Assembly: GCF_020096995.1 (NCBI RefSeq)
Contig: NZ_CP083692.1
Location: 1,240,001 to 1,304,000, forward strand
Length of the DNA: 64,000 bases
Origin: Leucobacter sp. Psy1
GTDB taxonomy: Bacteria > Actinomycetota > Actinomycetes > Actinomycetales > Microbacteriaceae
Reading direction: 5' to 3'
A program made the translations under genes and the position numbers. Below, piece after piece: positions 17,854 through 26,123 of the stretch (positions are counted from its first letter, which is position 1; every line of letters starts with the position of its first letter). The notes under the pieces were generated by a model that was not told where the DNA came from, made no database searches, and was given only the letters and a program-made list of their open reading frames with translations.

Positions 17854-18357
17854 ATGCCCACCCAGCTAGTCATTGTCGCAGACACCCACCTGCCCAAGCG
17901 GGCGAAGGTGCTTCCCGAGGCGCTCTGGGAGGCGGTCGAGGCGGCTGACATCGTGCTGCACGCGGGAGACTGGATGGACGAGGCGACGCTCGACGCGTTC
18001 GAGGCCCGATCGCGGCGTCTCGTCGGCGTCGCGGGCAACAACGATGGGCCTGAACTTCACGCCAGACTATCTGAGGTCGCCTCGCTCGAGATCGAGGGAC
18101 AGCGCTGGGCGATGATCCACGAGACGGGTGCGAAACAGGGGCGCGAGCAGCGGATGGCGTCCGCCTTCCCCGATGTTGACGTGCTCGTGTTCGGTCACAG
18201 CCACATCCCGTGGGACTCGACCGCGCCGAACGGCATGCGCCTGCTCAATCCGGGCTCGCCTACGGATCGGCGTCGGCAGCCCGTCTGCACCTTCATGACG
18301 GCCGAGGTCGACGGTCGCGAGATTCGCGACGTGACGCTGGTGCCGGTGCCCCGATAG
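17854..18357 (+). CDS. YfcE-type metallophosphoesterase
   Basis: This 167-aa protein has the full dinuclear-metal phosphoesterase motif set in order: DTHL, HAGDW, GNND, a later His (MIHETG) and GHSHIPW. The family hydrolyses phosphodiesters in vitro, and natural substrates are mostly unknown. It begins 2 nt after the stop of the sugar ATPase gene, so it is in the same transcript. A hairpin overlapping its last codons probably terminates both it and the convergent gene. Confidence 0.88.
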   Translation: MPTQLVIVADTHLPKRAKVLPEALWEAVEAADIVLHAGDWMDEATLDAFEARSRRLVGVAGNNDGPELHARLSEVASLEIEGQRWAMIHETGAKQGREQRMASAFPDVDVLVFGHSHIPWDSTAPNGMRLLNPGSPTDRRRQPVCTFMTAEVDGREIRDVTLVPVPR

Positions 18358-18373
18358 CGGGCCCGGCACCGGC
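18342..18373. terminator. Bidirectional hairpin between convergent genes
   Basis: GCCGGTGCC (18342-18350) pairs with GGCACCGGC (18365-18373). The left arm lies in the last codons of the phosphoesterase gene, and the right arm is 10 nt before the end of the agmatine deiminase gene. There is no U-tract on either side. Confidence 0.5.
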
Positions 18374-18382
18374 GCCGTCGGA

Positions 18383-19411
18383 TCAGCTCGCGGTCTTCGG
18401 CTGCTGCTGCGTGATGCAGTGGATGCCGCCGCCGCGCGCGAAGAGCGGGCGGGCATCGATGCCGATCACCTCACGGCCCGGGTAGACGTCGCGCAGCACG
18501 CCGAGTGCGTGGTCGTCGGCCGGGTCGTCGAACGAACAGGCGAGCACCGCGCCGTTGATGACGACGTGGTTGATGTAGCTGTAGTCGACGAACCCCTCGT
18601 CGTCGCGGAGCACCGACGGGGCCGGAAGATCGAGGATCTCGACGCCGGCGCTCGTCGCGTCCACCCACTGCTCCGCGACATCGCGGTTCGTCCTGGCGAT
18701 GACGTGGTCGGGGTGGCTCTCGGCATCCTGCCGGTGCATGAGGAGCACGTTCGGCGTCGGGAATGCGGCGAGAATGTCCGAGTGGCCGCGCGTGCCGAAA
18801 GTGTCGTGGTCGCGCGTCAGCCCGCGGGGGAGCCACAGCGCGCTCGTCGTGCCGATGGTCCGGTGCAACTCGGCCTCGACCTGCTCGCGGGTCCAACCGG
18901 GATTGCGGCCGGGATCGCGCTGCACGGTCTCCGTGAGCACGACGCGGCCGGTGCCGTCGACCTGGATGCCGCCGCCCTCGTTGACCATCTCGGAGTCGAT
19001 GCGCTCCGCTCCAGCGGCTTCCGCGACGATGCGGCCGATGTGCTGGTCGTGGTCCCACTGCGCCCAGTCCTGGCCGCCCCAGCCGTTGAAGACGAAGTTC
19101 ACGGCACCGAGACGGCCGTCGTCACCGATCACGAAGCTCGGTCCGATGTCGCGCATCCACGCGTCGTTCAGGGGAGCCGTCAGGAGTTCGATGGAGCTCG
19201 AGAGGTACCGGCGTGCCACCGGCTCGTCGCCCGGGTGCACGACGACCGTGACCGGCTGGAACTCACTCGCGGCATTCGCGACGGCTGACCAGGTGCGGCG
19301 TGCCTCTTCAGCCTCCGCCTCGGTGTCGCCGAGCGTGTATCCGGTGGTCGGCCACGCCAGCCACAGACGTGACTGCTCGTGTCCCTCGATGGGCATCTGC
19401 CAGGTGGTCAC
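18383..19411 (-). CDS. aguA: Agmatine deiminase (peptidylarginine-deiminase family)
   Basis: AguA converts agmatine to N-carbamoylputrescine and ammonia. The 342-aa protein has the guanidino-modifying fold with NDAWMRDIGP, EMVNEGGGIQ, the HSD of TRGHSDIL and the catalytic Cys in GGGIHCITQQQP. Size matches the family. The GTG start at 19411 is chosen for its GGAGAGGG site 5 nt upstream; an ATG 44 codons earlier would add a tail unlike the family. The gene for the next step, N-carbamoylputrescine amidase (aguB), is not adjacent, which is unusual. The upstream region is shared with the marR promoter. Confidence 0.9.
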   Translation of the reverse strand: MTTWQMPIEGHEQSRLWLAWPTTGYTLGDTEAEAEEARRTWSAVANAASEFQPVTVVVHPGDEPVARRYLSSSIELLTAPLNDAWMRDIGPSFVIGDDGRLGAVNFVFNGWGGQDWAQWDHDQHIGRIVAEAAGAERIDSEMVNEGGGIQVDGTGRVVLTETVQRDPGRNPGWTREQVEAELHRTIGTTSALWLPRGLTRDHDTFGTRGHSDILAAFPTPNVLLMHRQDAESHPDHVIARTNRDVAEQWVDATSAGVEILDLPAPSVLRDDEGFVDYSYINHVVINGAVLACSFDDPADDHALGVLRDVYPGREVIGIDARPLFARGGGIHCITQQQPKTAS

Positions 19412-19506
19412 GGGTCCCTCTCCTTCGGTGGGTGACGCGGATGGCGCGTCGCGCTCCTCCGAGCGTACCCCGTTCGCGCAATTCCGAGTGCAGCGGGACT
19501 TGAAGT

Positions 19507-19552
19507 TTGAACTATCTGCGGTGACGGCGTAGAATATATTCATCTGAATATA
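19507..19552 (+). promoter_or_regulatory. Sigma-70-like promoter overlapped by a MarR-type palindrome
   Basis: TTGAAC (19507-19512) and TAGAAT (19530-19535) are spaced by exactly 17 bp, close to consensus. TATATTCA-TC-TGAATATA (19535-19552) is an 8-bp-arm palindrome that abuts the -10 box. The arrangement predicts autorepression by the MarR regulator encoded just downstream. The rest of the divergent gap (19412-19506) shows nothing clear. Confidence 0.75.
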
Positions 19553-19578
19553 AAGAGAATCGCTGCGGGAGGAACGCT

Positions 19579-19662
19579 ATGGTGTCACACATCCAGGTGG
19601 GAATCGGAGGAATCCCGCCGCACACCCCGTGGTTGCTCGCCTCAGCGGCGGTCGCATCATGA
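19579..19662 (+). CDS. 27-aa ORF overlapping the marR start
   Basis: A GGGAGGA ribosome site lies 6 nt before this ATG. The peptide begins MVSHIQVGIGG, continues IPPHTPWLLASAAVAS and ends in TGA, which overlaps the regulator ATG (ATGA). The regulator itself has no ribosome site of its own except sequence inside this ORF, so its translation is probably coupled to this peptide. It could be a leader peptide, a small membrane-associated peptide or simply a coupling device. I recognise no family. Confidence 0.55.
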   Translation: MVSHIQVGIGGIPPHTPWLLASAAVAS

Positions 19663-20132
19663 GCGCCAACGAGCGACTCGCGGTGGACGCCTGGGAAGCG
19701 ATGTTCCGTGCCCAGAGTACGCTGTTCCGACGCTTTCAGCAGGCACCGGTCTGGGCGGACCGGAATCCGCGCGAGTACGACGTGCTCTATCAGATGTCTC
19801 TTGCCGGGGGGTCGGGAGTGCGCCAGCGAGATCTCATGAACCGGCTGATGATGTCGCAGCCCTCGCTCAGCCGGGTCATCGACCGTCTCGTCACGGACGA
19901 TCTCATCGATCGGTGCCCCGACCCGAGGGACGGGCGCGGGGCACTCCTCTCCCTGACTGCTGAGGGGAGTGCACTGCAGCGGAGGATCGGAGCCGCCCAC
20001 GCCAAGGACGTCGCACAGGCGTTGACCAGCAGACTGAGCGACGATGAACTGGTGCAGTTGCGCTCGCTCACCCAGAAACTCACCTGCGCCGAAACCCGCG
20101 ATGCCGAGGGCCGGCAGGGGGACGCGGCGTGA
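19659..20132 (+). CDS. MarR-family transcriptional regulator
   Basis: The 157-aa protein has a winged helix at about 45-115, with the recognition segment MMSQPSLSRVIDRLV and the wing CPDPRDGRGALLSLT, flanked by the N- and C-terminal dimerisation helices. MarR proteins are usually repressors that release DNA on binding phenolic ligands or on oxidation. A palindrome at the -10 box upstream suggests autoregulation. Its stop overlaps the start of an FMN reductase (GTGA), so the likely regulon includes a flavin-dependent redox function and perhaps the divergent agmatine deiminase. Confidence 0.9.
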   Translation: MSANERLAVDAWEAMFRAQSTLFRRFQQAPVWADRNPREYDVLYQMSLAGGSGVRQRDLMNRLMMSQPSLSRVIDRLVTDDLIDRCPDPRDGRGALLSLTAEGSALQRRIGAAHAKDVAQALTSRLSDDELVQLRSLTQKLTCAETRDAEGRQGDAA

Positions 20133-20740
20133 CCGACGCCACCGGTGCGCCGGACACGACCCGTGCGCGCGTGGTCGTCGTGAGCGGCGGACTCGGCACT
20201 CCCTCGACATCTCGGCGCCTGGCGGATCGCATCACCGGCCACGTCGAACGAGCACTCGCCGCGCACGGCTGCGGCGCGGAGGTCACCGTGATCGAACTCC
20301 GGGAACTCGCCGTGGCGATTGCGCATCGTCTCGTCGACGGCGCGTCGGACGCGGCCCTGACCGACGCGCTCGAACGGCTCGAGACAGCCGACGGCATCGT
20401 GGCGGTGACGCCGGTGTTCAACGGCTCGGTCTCCGGACTCTTCAAGTCGTTCTTCGACCTCGTGCAACCCCAAGCGCTCCAGGGAATTCCGATGGCACTC
20501 GGGGCGACCGGGGGGAGTGCGCGCCACTCACTGGTGATCGAGTACGCCCTCCGTCCCCTCATGACGTACCTCCGGACGTTCCCCATGCCCACGGGCGTGT
20601 TCGCCGCCACCACGGACTGGGGTGACGAGCTCGCCGGAACCGCCGAGATCGAGAGCCTGGAAACACGGACCGCGCGACTCGGACGTGAACTCGCGGACGC
20701 CATGCGGCTCGGGCTCGAGCAGCGCTTCGACGGGCTCTGA
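20129..20740 (+). CDS. NADPH-dependent FMN reductase (CE1759-like)
   Basis: This 203-aa flavodoxin-fold reductase has the phosphate-binding loop SGGLGTPSTSRRLAD near residue 19 and the TPVFNGSVSGLFKSFFDLV segment of the SsuE/ArsH-like group. It supplies reduced FMN to a partner oxygenase. Relatives often sit next to an LLM-type flavin-dependent monooxygenase; none is present here. The GTG start overlaps the marR stop. A very strong terminator follows. Confidence 0.85.
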   Translation: MTDATGAPDTTRARVVVVSGGLGTPSTSRRLADRITGHVERALAAHGCGAEVTVIELRELAVAIAHRLVDGASDAALTDALERLETADGIVAVTPVFNGSVSGLFKSFFDLVQPQALQGIPMALGATGGSARHSLVIEYALRPLMTYLRTFPMPTGVFAATTDWGDELAGTAEIESLETRTARLGRELADAMRLGLEQRFDGL

Positions 20741-20759
20741 GCGTCGCCGACCGCATACG

Positions 20760-20805
20760 CTGAGGGGCCCCGGCCCACCCGAACGGGTGAACCGGGGCCC
20801 CTCAG
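20760..20805. terminator. Strong bidirectional terminator
   Basis: CTGAGGGGCCCCGG (20760-20773) pairs perfectly with CCGGGGCCCCTCAG (20792-20805). The loop itself can pair further (CACCCG with CGGGTG). It separates the convergent FMN reductase and kgd genes. Confidence 0.85.
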
Positions 20806-20811
20806 TGTGAC

Positions 20812-23800
20812 CTAGTCCTCGAAGCGGAGCGCGGCGGCGACGAGCGCCTCCTGCTCCACGGCGTGCACCTTCGCCGAACCGGTCGACGGTGCGGCGGACG
20901 CGGCGCGCGACACGACGCGGATCCGATCGTTCGCGAGCTGCTTCGACAGCTCGAGCGAGATGAACGGCCAGGCACCCTGGTTCTCGGGCTCATCCTGGAC
21001 CCACACCAGCTCGGCTCCGGAGTACTGCGCGAGTACGCGGCCGAGCTCGATCCCGGGGATCGGGTAGAACTGCTCGACCCGGACCAGTGCGACGCGCGGG
21101 TCCGGATTCTTCTCGAGCGCCGTGCGCATGTCGTAGTAGACCTTGCCCGACGTCAGGACCACGCGAGTGACCTGGCTGCGATCCTCGATCATCGGATCGT
21201 CGATCACGGGGCGGAAGGTGCCCTCGGTGAAGTCCTCGACCGACGAGGTCGCACCGCGCAGGCGGAGCATCGACTTCGGGGTGAAGACGAGCAGCGGCTT
21301 ACGGGGCCGCGCGTAGGCCTGGCGGCGGAGCAGGTGGAAGTAGTTCGCCGGCGTCGAGGGACGCGTGACGATCATGTTGTCCTCGGCGCACATCGACAGG
21401 AAGCGTTCGATGCGGGCCGACGAGTGGTCGGGCCCCTGGCCCTCGTACCCGTGCGGCATGAGCATCACGACGGAGGACTGCTGGCCCCACTTCTGCTCGG
21501 CGGACGAGATGAACTCGTCAACGACCGACTGCGCTCCGTTGACGAAGTCGCCGAACTGCGCCTCCCACACCACGAGGGCGTCCTCGCGTTGCAGCGAGTA
21601 CCCGTACTCGAAGGCGACCGCGGCGTACTCGGACAGGAGGGAGTCGTAGATCCAGAACCGCGCCTGATCGTCCGAGAGGTTGAGCAGGGGCAGCCACTCC
21701 TGGCCGTTCGCCCGGTCGTGGAACACGGCGTGGCGCTGCGCGAAGGTGCCGCGTCTGGCATCCTGACCGGCGACGCGCACGGCAGTGCCCTCCATCAGCA
21801 GCGATCCGAGTGCGAGAAGCTCGCCGAAGCCCCAGTCGATGTTGCCCTCACGGCTCATCTGCACGCGCTTGTCGAGCAGCTGCTGCAGCTTCCGGTGCAC
21901 CGTGAAGCCGTCCGGCTGGTTCTGGTGCGCGTCACCGATGCGCTCGAGCACGCTCACGTCGACGGCGGTCTCGATCTTCTCGACCGGGGCGCTCTGGGCA
22001 TCGACTCGCGTCGTGATCCCGTTCTGGTCGATGACCGGGATCGCACCGGTCTGCGCCGCGTGCGTCTCCTGGAAGGCCTCCTCGAGGCGGGACTGGAAGT
22101 CCTGCTTCGCCTTTTCGTACTCTTCCTCGGTGATGTCGCCGCGACCCACGAGCGCGCTCGTGTAGAGGCGTCGGGTCGAGCGCTTCGCCTCGATGAGGTC
22201 GAACATGAGCGGCTGCGTCATCGACGCGTCGTCGCCCTCGTTGTGACCGCGGCGGCGGTAGCAGACGAGGTCGATGATGACGTCCTTGTGGAACCGCTGA
22301 CGGAACTCGTAGGCGAGCTGCGCGACGCGGACGACGGACTCGGGGTCGTCGCCGTTCACGTGGAAGATCGGTGCCTGCACGACCTTGCCCACATCGGTCG
22401 AGTAGATCGAGGAGCGAGAGTCGAGCGGGAGCGTCGTGAAACCGACCTGGTTGTTGATGACGATGTGCAGCGTGCCGCCGGTGCGGTAACCGCGGAGCTG
22501 CGACATCTGCATCGTCTCGTACACGACGCCCTGACCGGCCATCGCGGCGTCGCCGTGGATCAGGATCGGGAGCGTGGTGAACGACCCGATCGGCTTCAGA
22601 TCCTGCTTCGCGCGCACGATGCCCTCGAGCACGCCGTCGACCGTCTCGAGGTGCGAGGGGTTGGCGGCGAGGTGGATCGGCACCTGGGTGCCGTTCGGTG
22701 CCGTGAAGGTGCCGGACGTGCCGAGGTGGTACTTGACGTCGCCCGAGCCCGACTTAGAGGTCTGGGCGCCCTCGAACTCGCGGAAGATCTGGCCGTAGGT
22801 CTTCCCGGCGATGTTGGACAGCACGTTGAGACGGCCGCGGTGCGCCATGCCGATGTCGACGCTGTCGACCCCGTCGTCCGCGGCGTCGACGAGCATCGCA
22901 TCGAGCAGCGGAATCACGGATTCGCCGCCCTCGAGGCTGAAGCGCTTCTGACCGACGTACTTCGTCTGCAGGAAGGTCTCGAATGCCTCGGCCTCGTTGA
23001 GCTTCTCGAGAATCCGCATCTGCTGGTCGTGGCTCGGCTTCGCGTAGGGAACCTCGAGCTTCTCCCTGAGCCAGTGGCGCTGGTCGGGATCCTGGATGTG
23101 CATGTACTCGATGCCGATCTTGCGGCAGTACGTGTCGCGGAGCACGCCGAGGATGTCGCGCAGTTTCATGGTGCGCTGTCCGCCGATACCTCCCGTGACG
23201 AACTCGCGATCGAGGTCCCAGAAGGTGAGCCCGTGCGATTCGATCTCGAGATCGGGGTGGGTGCGCTGCTGATACTCGAGCGGATCGACGTCCGCCATGA
23301 GATGGCCGCGGACCCGATACGAGTTGATGAGCTCCTGCACGCGGGCGGTCTTATCAACGGCGCCCGAGATGTCGACGTGGATGTCCGACGCCCACTGCAC
23401 AGGCTTGTACGGGATGCGGAGCGCTGCAAAGATCTCTTCGTAGAACCCGTGCTTGCCGATGAGACGCTCGTGGACGAGTTTCAGGAATTCGCCCGAGCCT
23501 GCGCCCTGAATCACGCGGTGATCGTAGGTGCTCGTCAGCGTGATCGTCTTCGAGACGGCCAGGCGCGTGAGCACCTCCTGCGAGGCACCCTGGAACTCCG
23601 CGGGGTACTCGAGTGCGCCCGCGCCGATGATCGACCCCTGGCCGTTCATGAGGCGGGGGACAGAGTGCACTGTGCCGATTCCGCCGGGGTTGGTGAGGGA
23701 GATCGTGGTGCCCTGGAAGTCGGCGGCGCCGAGCTTATTGTCGCGCGCGCGCTTCACCAGATCTTCGTAGGCGACCAGGAACTCGTTGAAGTCGAGGGTT

Positions 23801-24567
23801 TCGGCACGCTTGATGGAGGGGACGAGCAGCGAGCGCGTGCCATCGGGCTTGGGCACGTCGATCGCGATGCCGAGACCCACGTGGGCCGGCACGACGATGG
23901 AGGGCTTACCGTCCACTTCGGCGTATGCCACGTTCTGGCTGGGGAAGTCCTTGAGCGACTGGATGAGGGCCCAGCCGATGAGGTGCGTGAACGACACCTT
24001 TCCGCCGCGCGAGCGGCGCAGGTGGTTGTTGATGACGATGCGGTTATCGATGAGGAGCTTCGCCGGAATCGTGCGGACGCTCGTCGCGGTCGGCACGGTC
24101 AGGCTCTGATCCATGTTCTTGGAGAGCGTGCGCGCCATGCCCTTCAGCGCCTTGACGTCGTCCTGCTGCGCTTCGACGACGTCGGTGTTCGGCGTGGTGC
24201 GAGGGGCGTCGGCCGGGATCGGGGCCTGCCGCGGAGCGGCGTTCGTCGTCCGCGCCGGCTGCGTGGTCGTCGACACCGGAGCGGTCGACGGCCCCGATGC
24301 GGCACCCGAACTGGTGGGGGAGGCCTGGGTCGGGGCACCGCTGGAGGTGGAAGACCCCTGCGCAGCCGAATCGGACGAACTCGTCGGCGAGTCGCCGGCG
24401 GAGGCCTGCTGCTCTCCGCCGTACTGCTCCAGCACGGGCCACCACGACCGATCGACTGAGTTCTTGTCTTGTACGAACTGCTTGTAGAGCTCCTCCACAA
24501 GCCACACATTCGCACCGAAATCTTCTGCGGAGCCCCCCGTAACGGGGGTGCTCGTCCGCTCAGCCAA
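20812..24567 (-). CDS. kgd: Multifunctional 2-oxoglutarate decarboxylase/dehydrogenase
   Basis: This 1,251-aa TCA-cycle enzyme joins an E2o-like succinyltransferase domain to a thiamine-dependent E1o. In order: an N-terminal helix (WLVEELYKQFVQ) at about 22-35; a Ser/Thr/Pro/Ala linker at 50-125; the acyltransferase domain at about 130-370, with the HRVIQG His; and the E1 region from 410, with HRGRLNVL, the HGDAAMAGQG thiamine-diphosphate motif and NNQVGFTT. There is no lipoyl domain, as in Mycobacterium Kgd and Corynebacterium OdhA, which are controlled by the FHA protein GarA/OdhI. The start is TTG, supported by AAAGGAAG 7 nt upstream. It is monocistronic. Confidence 0.97.
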   Translation of the reverse strand: MAERTSTPVTGGSAEDFGANVWLVEELYKQFVQDKNSVDRSWWPVLEQYGGEQQASAGDSPTSSSDSAAQGSSTSSGAPTQASPTSSGAASGPSTAPVSTTTQPARTTNAAPRQAPIPADAPRTTPNTDVVEAQQDDVKALKGMARTLSKNMDQSLTVPTATSVRTIPAKLLIDNRIVINNHLRRSRGGKVSFTHLIGWALIQSLKDFPSQNVAYAEVDGKPSIVVPAHVGLGIAIDVPKPDGTRSLLVPSIKRAETLDFNEFLVAYEDLVKRARDNKLGAADFQGTTISLTNPGGIGTVHSVPRLMNGQGSIIGAGALEYPAEFQGASQEVLTRLAVSKTITLTSTYDHRVIQGAGSGEFLKLVHERLIGKHGFYEEIFAALRIPYKPVQWASDIHVDISGAVDKTARVQELINSYRVRGHLMADVDPLEYQQRTHPDLEIESHGLTFWDLDREFVTGGIGGQRTMKLRDILGVLRDTYCRKIGIEYMHIQDPDQRHWLREKLEVPYAKPSHDQQMRILEKLNEAEAFETFLQTKYVGQKRFSLEGGESVIPLLDAMLVDAADDGVDSVDIGMAHRGRLNVLSNIAGKTYGQIFREFEGAQTSKSGSGDVKYHLGTSGTFTAPNGTQVPIHLAANPSHLETVDGVLEGIVRAKQDLKPIGSFTTLPILIHGDAAMAGQGVVYETMQMSQLRGYRTGGTLHIVINNQVGFTTLPLDSRSSIYSTDVGKVVQAPIFHVNGDDPESVVRVAQLAYEFRQRFHKDVIIDLVCYRRRGHNEGDDASMTQPLMFDLIEAKRSTRRLYTSALVGRGDITEEEYEKAKQDFQSRLEEAFQETHAAQTGAIPVIDQNGITTRVDAQSAPVEKIETAVDVSVLERIGDAHQNQPDGFTVHRKLQQLLDKRVQMSREGNIDWGFGELLALGSLLMEGTAVRVAGQDARRGTFAQRHAVFHDRANGQEWLPLLNLSDDQARFWIYDSLLSEYAAVAFEYGYSLQREDALVVWEAQFGDFVNGAQSVVDEFISSAEQKWGQQSSVVMLMPHGYEGQGPDHSSARIERFLSMCAEDNMIVTRPSTPANYFHLLRRQAYARPRKPLLVFTPKSMLRLRGATSSVEDFTEGTFRPVIDDPMIEDRSQVTRVVLTSGKVYYDMRTALEKNPDPRVALVRVEQFYPIPGIELGRVLAQYSGAELVWVQDEPENQGAWPFISLELSKQLANDRIRVVSRAASAAPSTGSAKVHAVEQEALVAAALRFED

Positions 24568-24626
24568 ACCGACTTCCTTTCACCGTGACTTCCGCATTCC
24601 CGCGCGCTTCGACGCGCCTGTTCACT

Positions 24627-24632
24627 AGCCTA
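24627..24632 (-). promoter_or_regulatory. Likely -10 box of kgd
   Basis: Read on the minus strand, TAGGCT lies about 60 nt before the TTG start. No convincing -35 is seen. Confidence 0.35.
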
Positions 24633-24755
24633 CGCCGTTTTGCGGGGCGGTGCGTGACCGTCGGGCTCCCGTCTCGGAGAAGTTTTTGCTACAGTAACGC
24701 TCATCATGGACCCAGCCTCTCGACGCACGGCAGATACAGACCCTCCGAGTACCGG

Positions 24756-24771
24756 CCGCGCGAGAGCGCGG
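24756..24771 (+). other. Hairpin with GAGA loop in the leader of the CNNM/CBS operon
   Basis: CCGCGC (24756-24761) and GCGCGG (24766-24771) close a GAGA tetraloop 20 nt before the GTG start, just upstream of the GAGCGGAGG ribosome site. It is too small to be a known metal riboswitch on its own. Confidence 0.4.
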
Positions 24772-24791
24772 ACTCCTGAGCGGAGGCGCCG

Positions 24792-26123
24792 GTGAGCGAC
24801 TGGCTCCTTCTTCTGATCGGTATCCTGCTGACGGCGGGCACCGGTATTTTCGTCGCAGCCGAATTCTCTCTCGTCGCCCTGGATCGCCAAGAGGTGGAGC
24901 GCCAGCAGGCACGGGGCACTCGCGGCCTCGGGGTCGTGGTCCGCGGTCTCAAGCACACGTCGACCCACCTCTCGAGCGCACAGCTCGGCATCACCCTCAC
25001 CACCCTGCTTGCCGGCTACACGCTGGAGCCCGCGATCAGCGGCTTCCTCGACGGTCCGCTCGGCGCGATCGGCGTGCCGGAGGACTTGCGGCGCACCATC
25101 AGCGCGCCCATCGCGGTCGCGCTGGCGACCGTGTTCTCGATGATCGTCGGTGAGCTGGTGCCGAAGAACTTCGCACTCGCGAAACCTCTCGGCACGGCGC
25201 GCATCGTGATGCCGGCTCAGGCCGCCTTCACGACGACCTTCAAGCCTGCCGTCGTCACGCTCAACGGCAGCGCGAACGGCCTGCTCCGGGCGCTCGGAAT
25301 CGAGCCGCAGGAGGAGCTGTCGGGTGCGCGCACGGCAGAGGAGCTCTCCTCGCTCGTCCGGCACTCGGCGAGCGCCGGATTCCTCGAGGCCGACACGGCA
25401 ACCCTGCTCGATCGAACGCTCAAGTTCTCCGAGCGGTCCGCCGCCGATGTCATGACTCCTCGCCTCCGGGTCGAGAGCCTCCAGAAGCTGGAGTCGGCAC
25501 AGGCCGTCCTCGAGCTCTCCGGGCGTACCGGATACTCCCGCTTCCCCGTGATCGACGAGGATCGCGATGACATCATCGGGGTAGTGCACGTGAAGCAGGC
25601 GATCTCGGTGCCGCGAGCGAAGCGGAGCGAGGTGCCGGTCGCGGCACTCGTCGAGGAAGCGGTGCGAGTCCCCGAGACCATGCGCCTGGACCAGTTGCTC
25701 GAAGAGCTCAGATCGCAAAGCTTCCAACTTGCGATCGTGGTCGACGAGTATGGCGGGACCGAGGGGATCGTCACACTGGAAGATCTGGTGGAGGAACTCG
25801 TCGGCGAGGTTGCGGACGAGCACGACCGCGCCAGTGCAGGTGTTGTCGGCACCGCCGAGAGCATGACGTTCCCCGGCGACTTGCGGCCCGATGAGGTGCT
25901 CGAACAGACGGGCATCCACATTCCCGAGGACGACGACTACGACACCGTGGCGGGCTATGTGCTCAGCCAGCTCGGCCGCATGCCGGTCGTAGGTGACGAG
26001 GTTTCCGCGCCGGATGAGGGCACGCTGCGCGTCGAGCGTATGGAAGGACGACGGATCGCGCGTCTCCGGTACACGGGGGCTCCCGTGCCGGAGGCGGCAT
26101 TGGACGAGGAGGATCGGGCATGA
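24792..26123 (+). CDS. CNNM/CBS-domain membrane protein (HlyC/CorC type)
   Basis: The 443-aa protein has a DUF21/CNNM membrane domain of three to four helices at about 1-190 (AAEFSLVALDR, LGITLTTLLAGY, GELVPKN), a CBS pair at about 205-335 (MTPRLRV, YSRFPVIDED, VVDEYGGTEGIVTLEDLVEE), and a C-terminal CorC_HlyC domain at about 350-435. The family is linked to Mg2+ and Co2+ efflux or homeostasis; the older haemolysin name is misleading. The start is GTG with GGAGG upstream. Its stop overlaps a second, related gene, so the two probably form a heteromer. Confidence 0.92.
   Translation: MSDWLLLLIGILLTAGTGIFVAAEFSLVALDRQEVERQQARGTRGLGVVVRGLKHTSTHLSSAQLGITLTTLLAGYTLEPAISGFLDGPLGAIGVPEDLRRTISAPIAVALATVFSMIVGELVPKNFALAKPLGTARIVMPAQAAFTTTFKPAVVTLNGSANGLLRALGIEPQEELSGARTAEELSSLVRHSASAGFLEADTATLLDRTLKFSERSAADVMTPRLRVESLQKLESAQAVLELSGRTGYSRFPVIDEDRDDIIGVVHVKQAISVPRAKRSEVPVAALVEEAVRVPETMRLDQLLEELRSQSFQLAIVVDEYGGTEGIVTLEDLVEELVGEVADEHDRASAGVVGTAESMTFPGDLRPDEVLEQTGIHIPEDDDYDTVAGYVLSQLGRMPVVGDEVSAPDEGTLRVERMEGRRIARLRYTGAPVPEAALDEEDRA

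Noticed and set aside
20863-24459. A 1,198-codon open frame antisense to kgd
   Set aside because: It has no domain, is rich in Arg, His, Val and Asp as expected of a frame opposite a high-GC gene, and kgd on the other strand is unmistakable.
24660-24791. Known metal riboswitch before the CNNM/CBS operon
   Set aside because: The leader holds only a 6-bp GAGA-loop hairpin; no M-box, yybP or NiCo aptamer pattern is recognisable.
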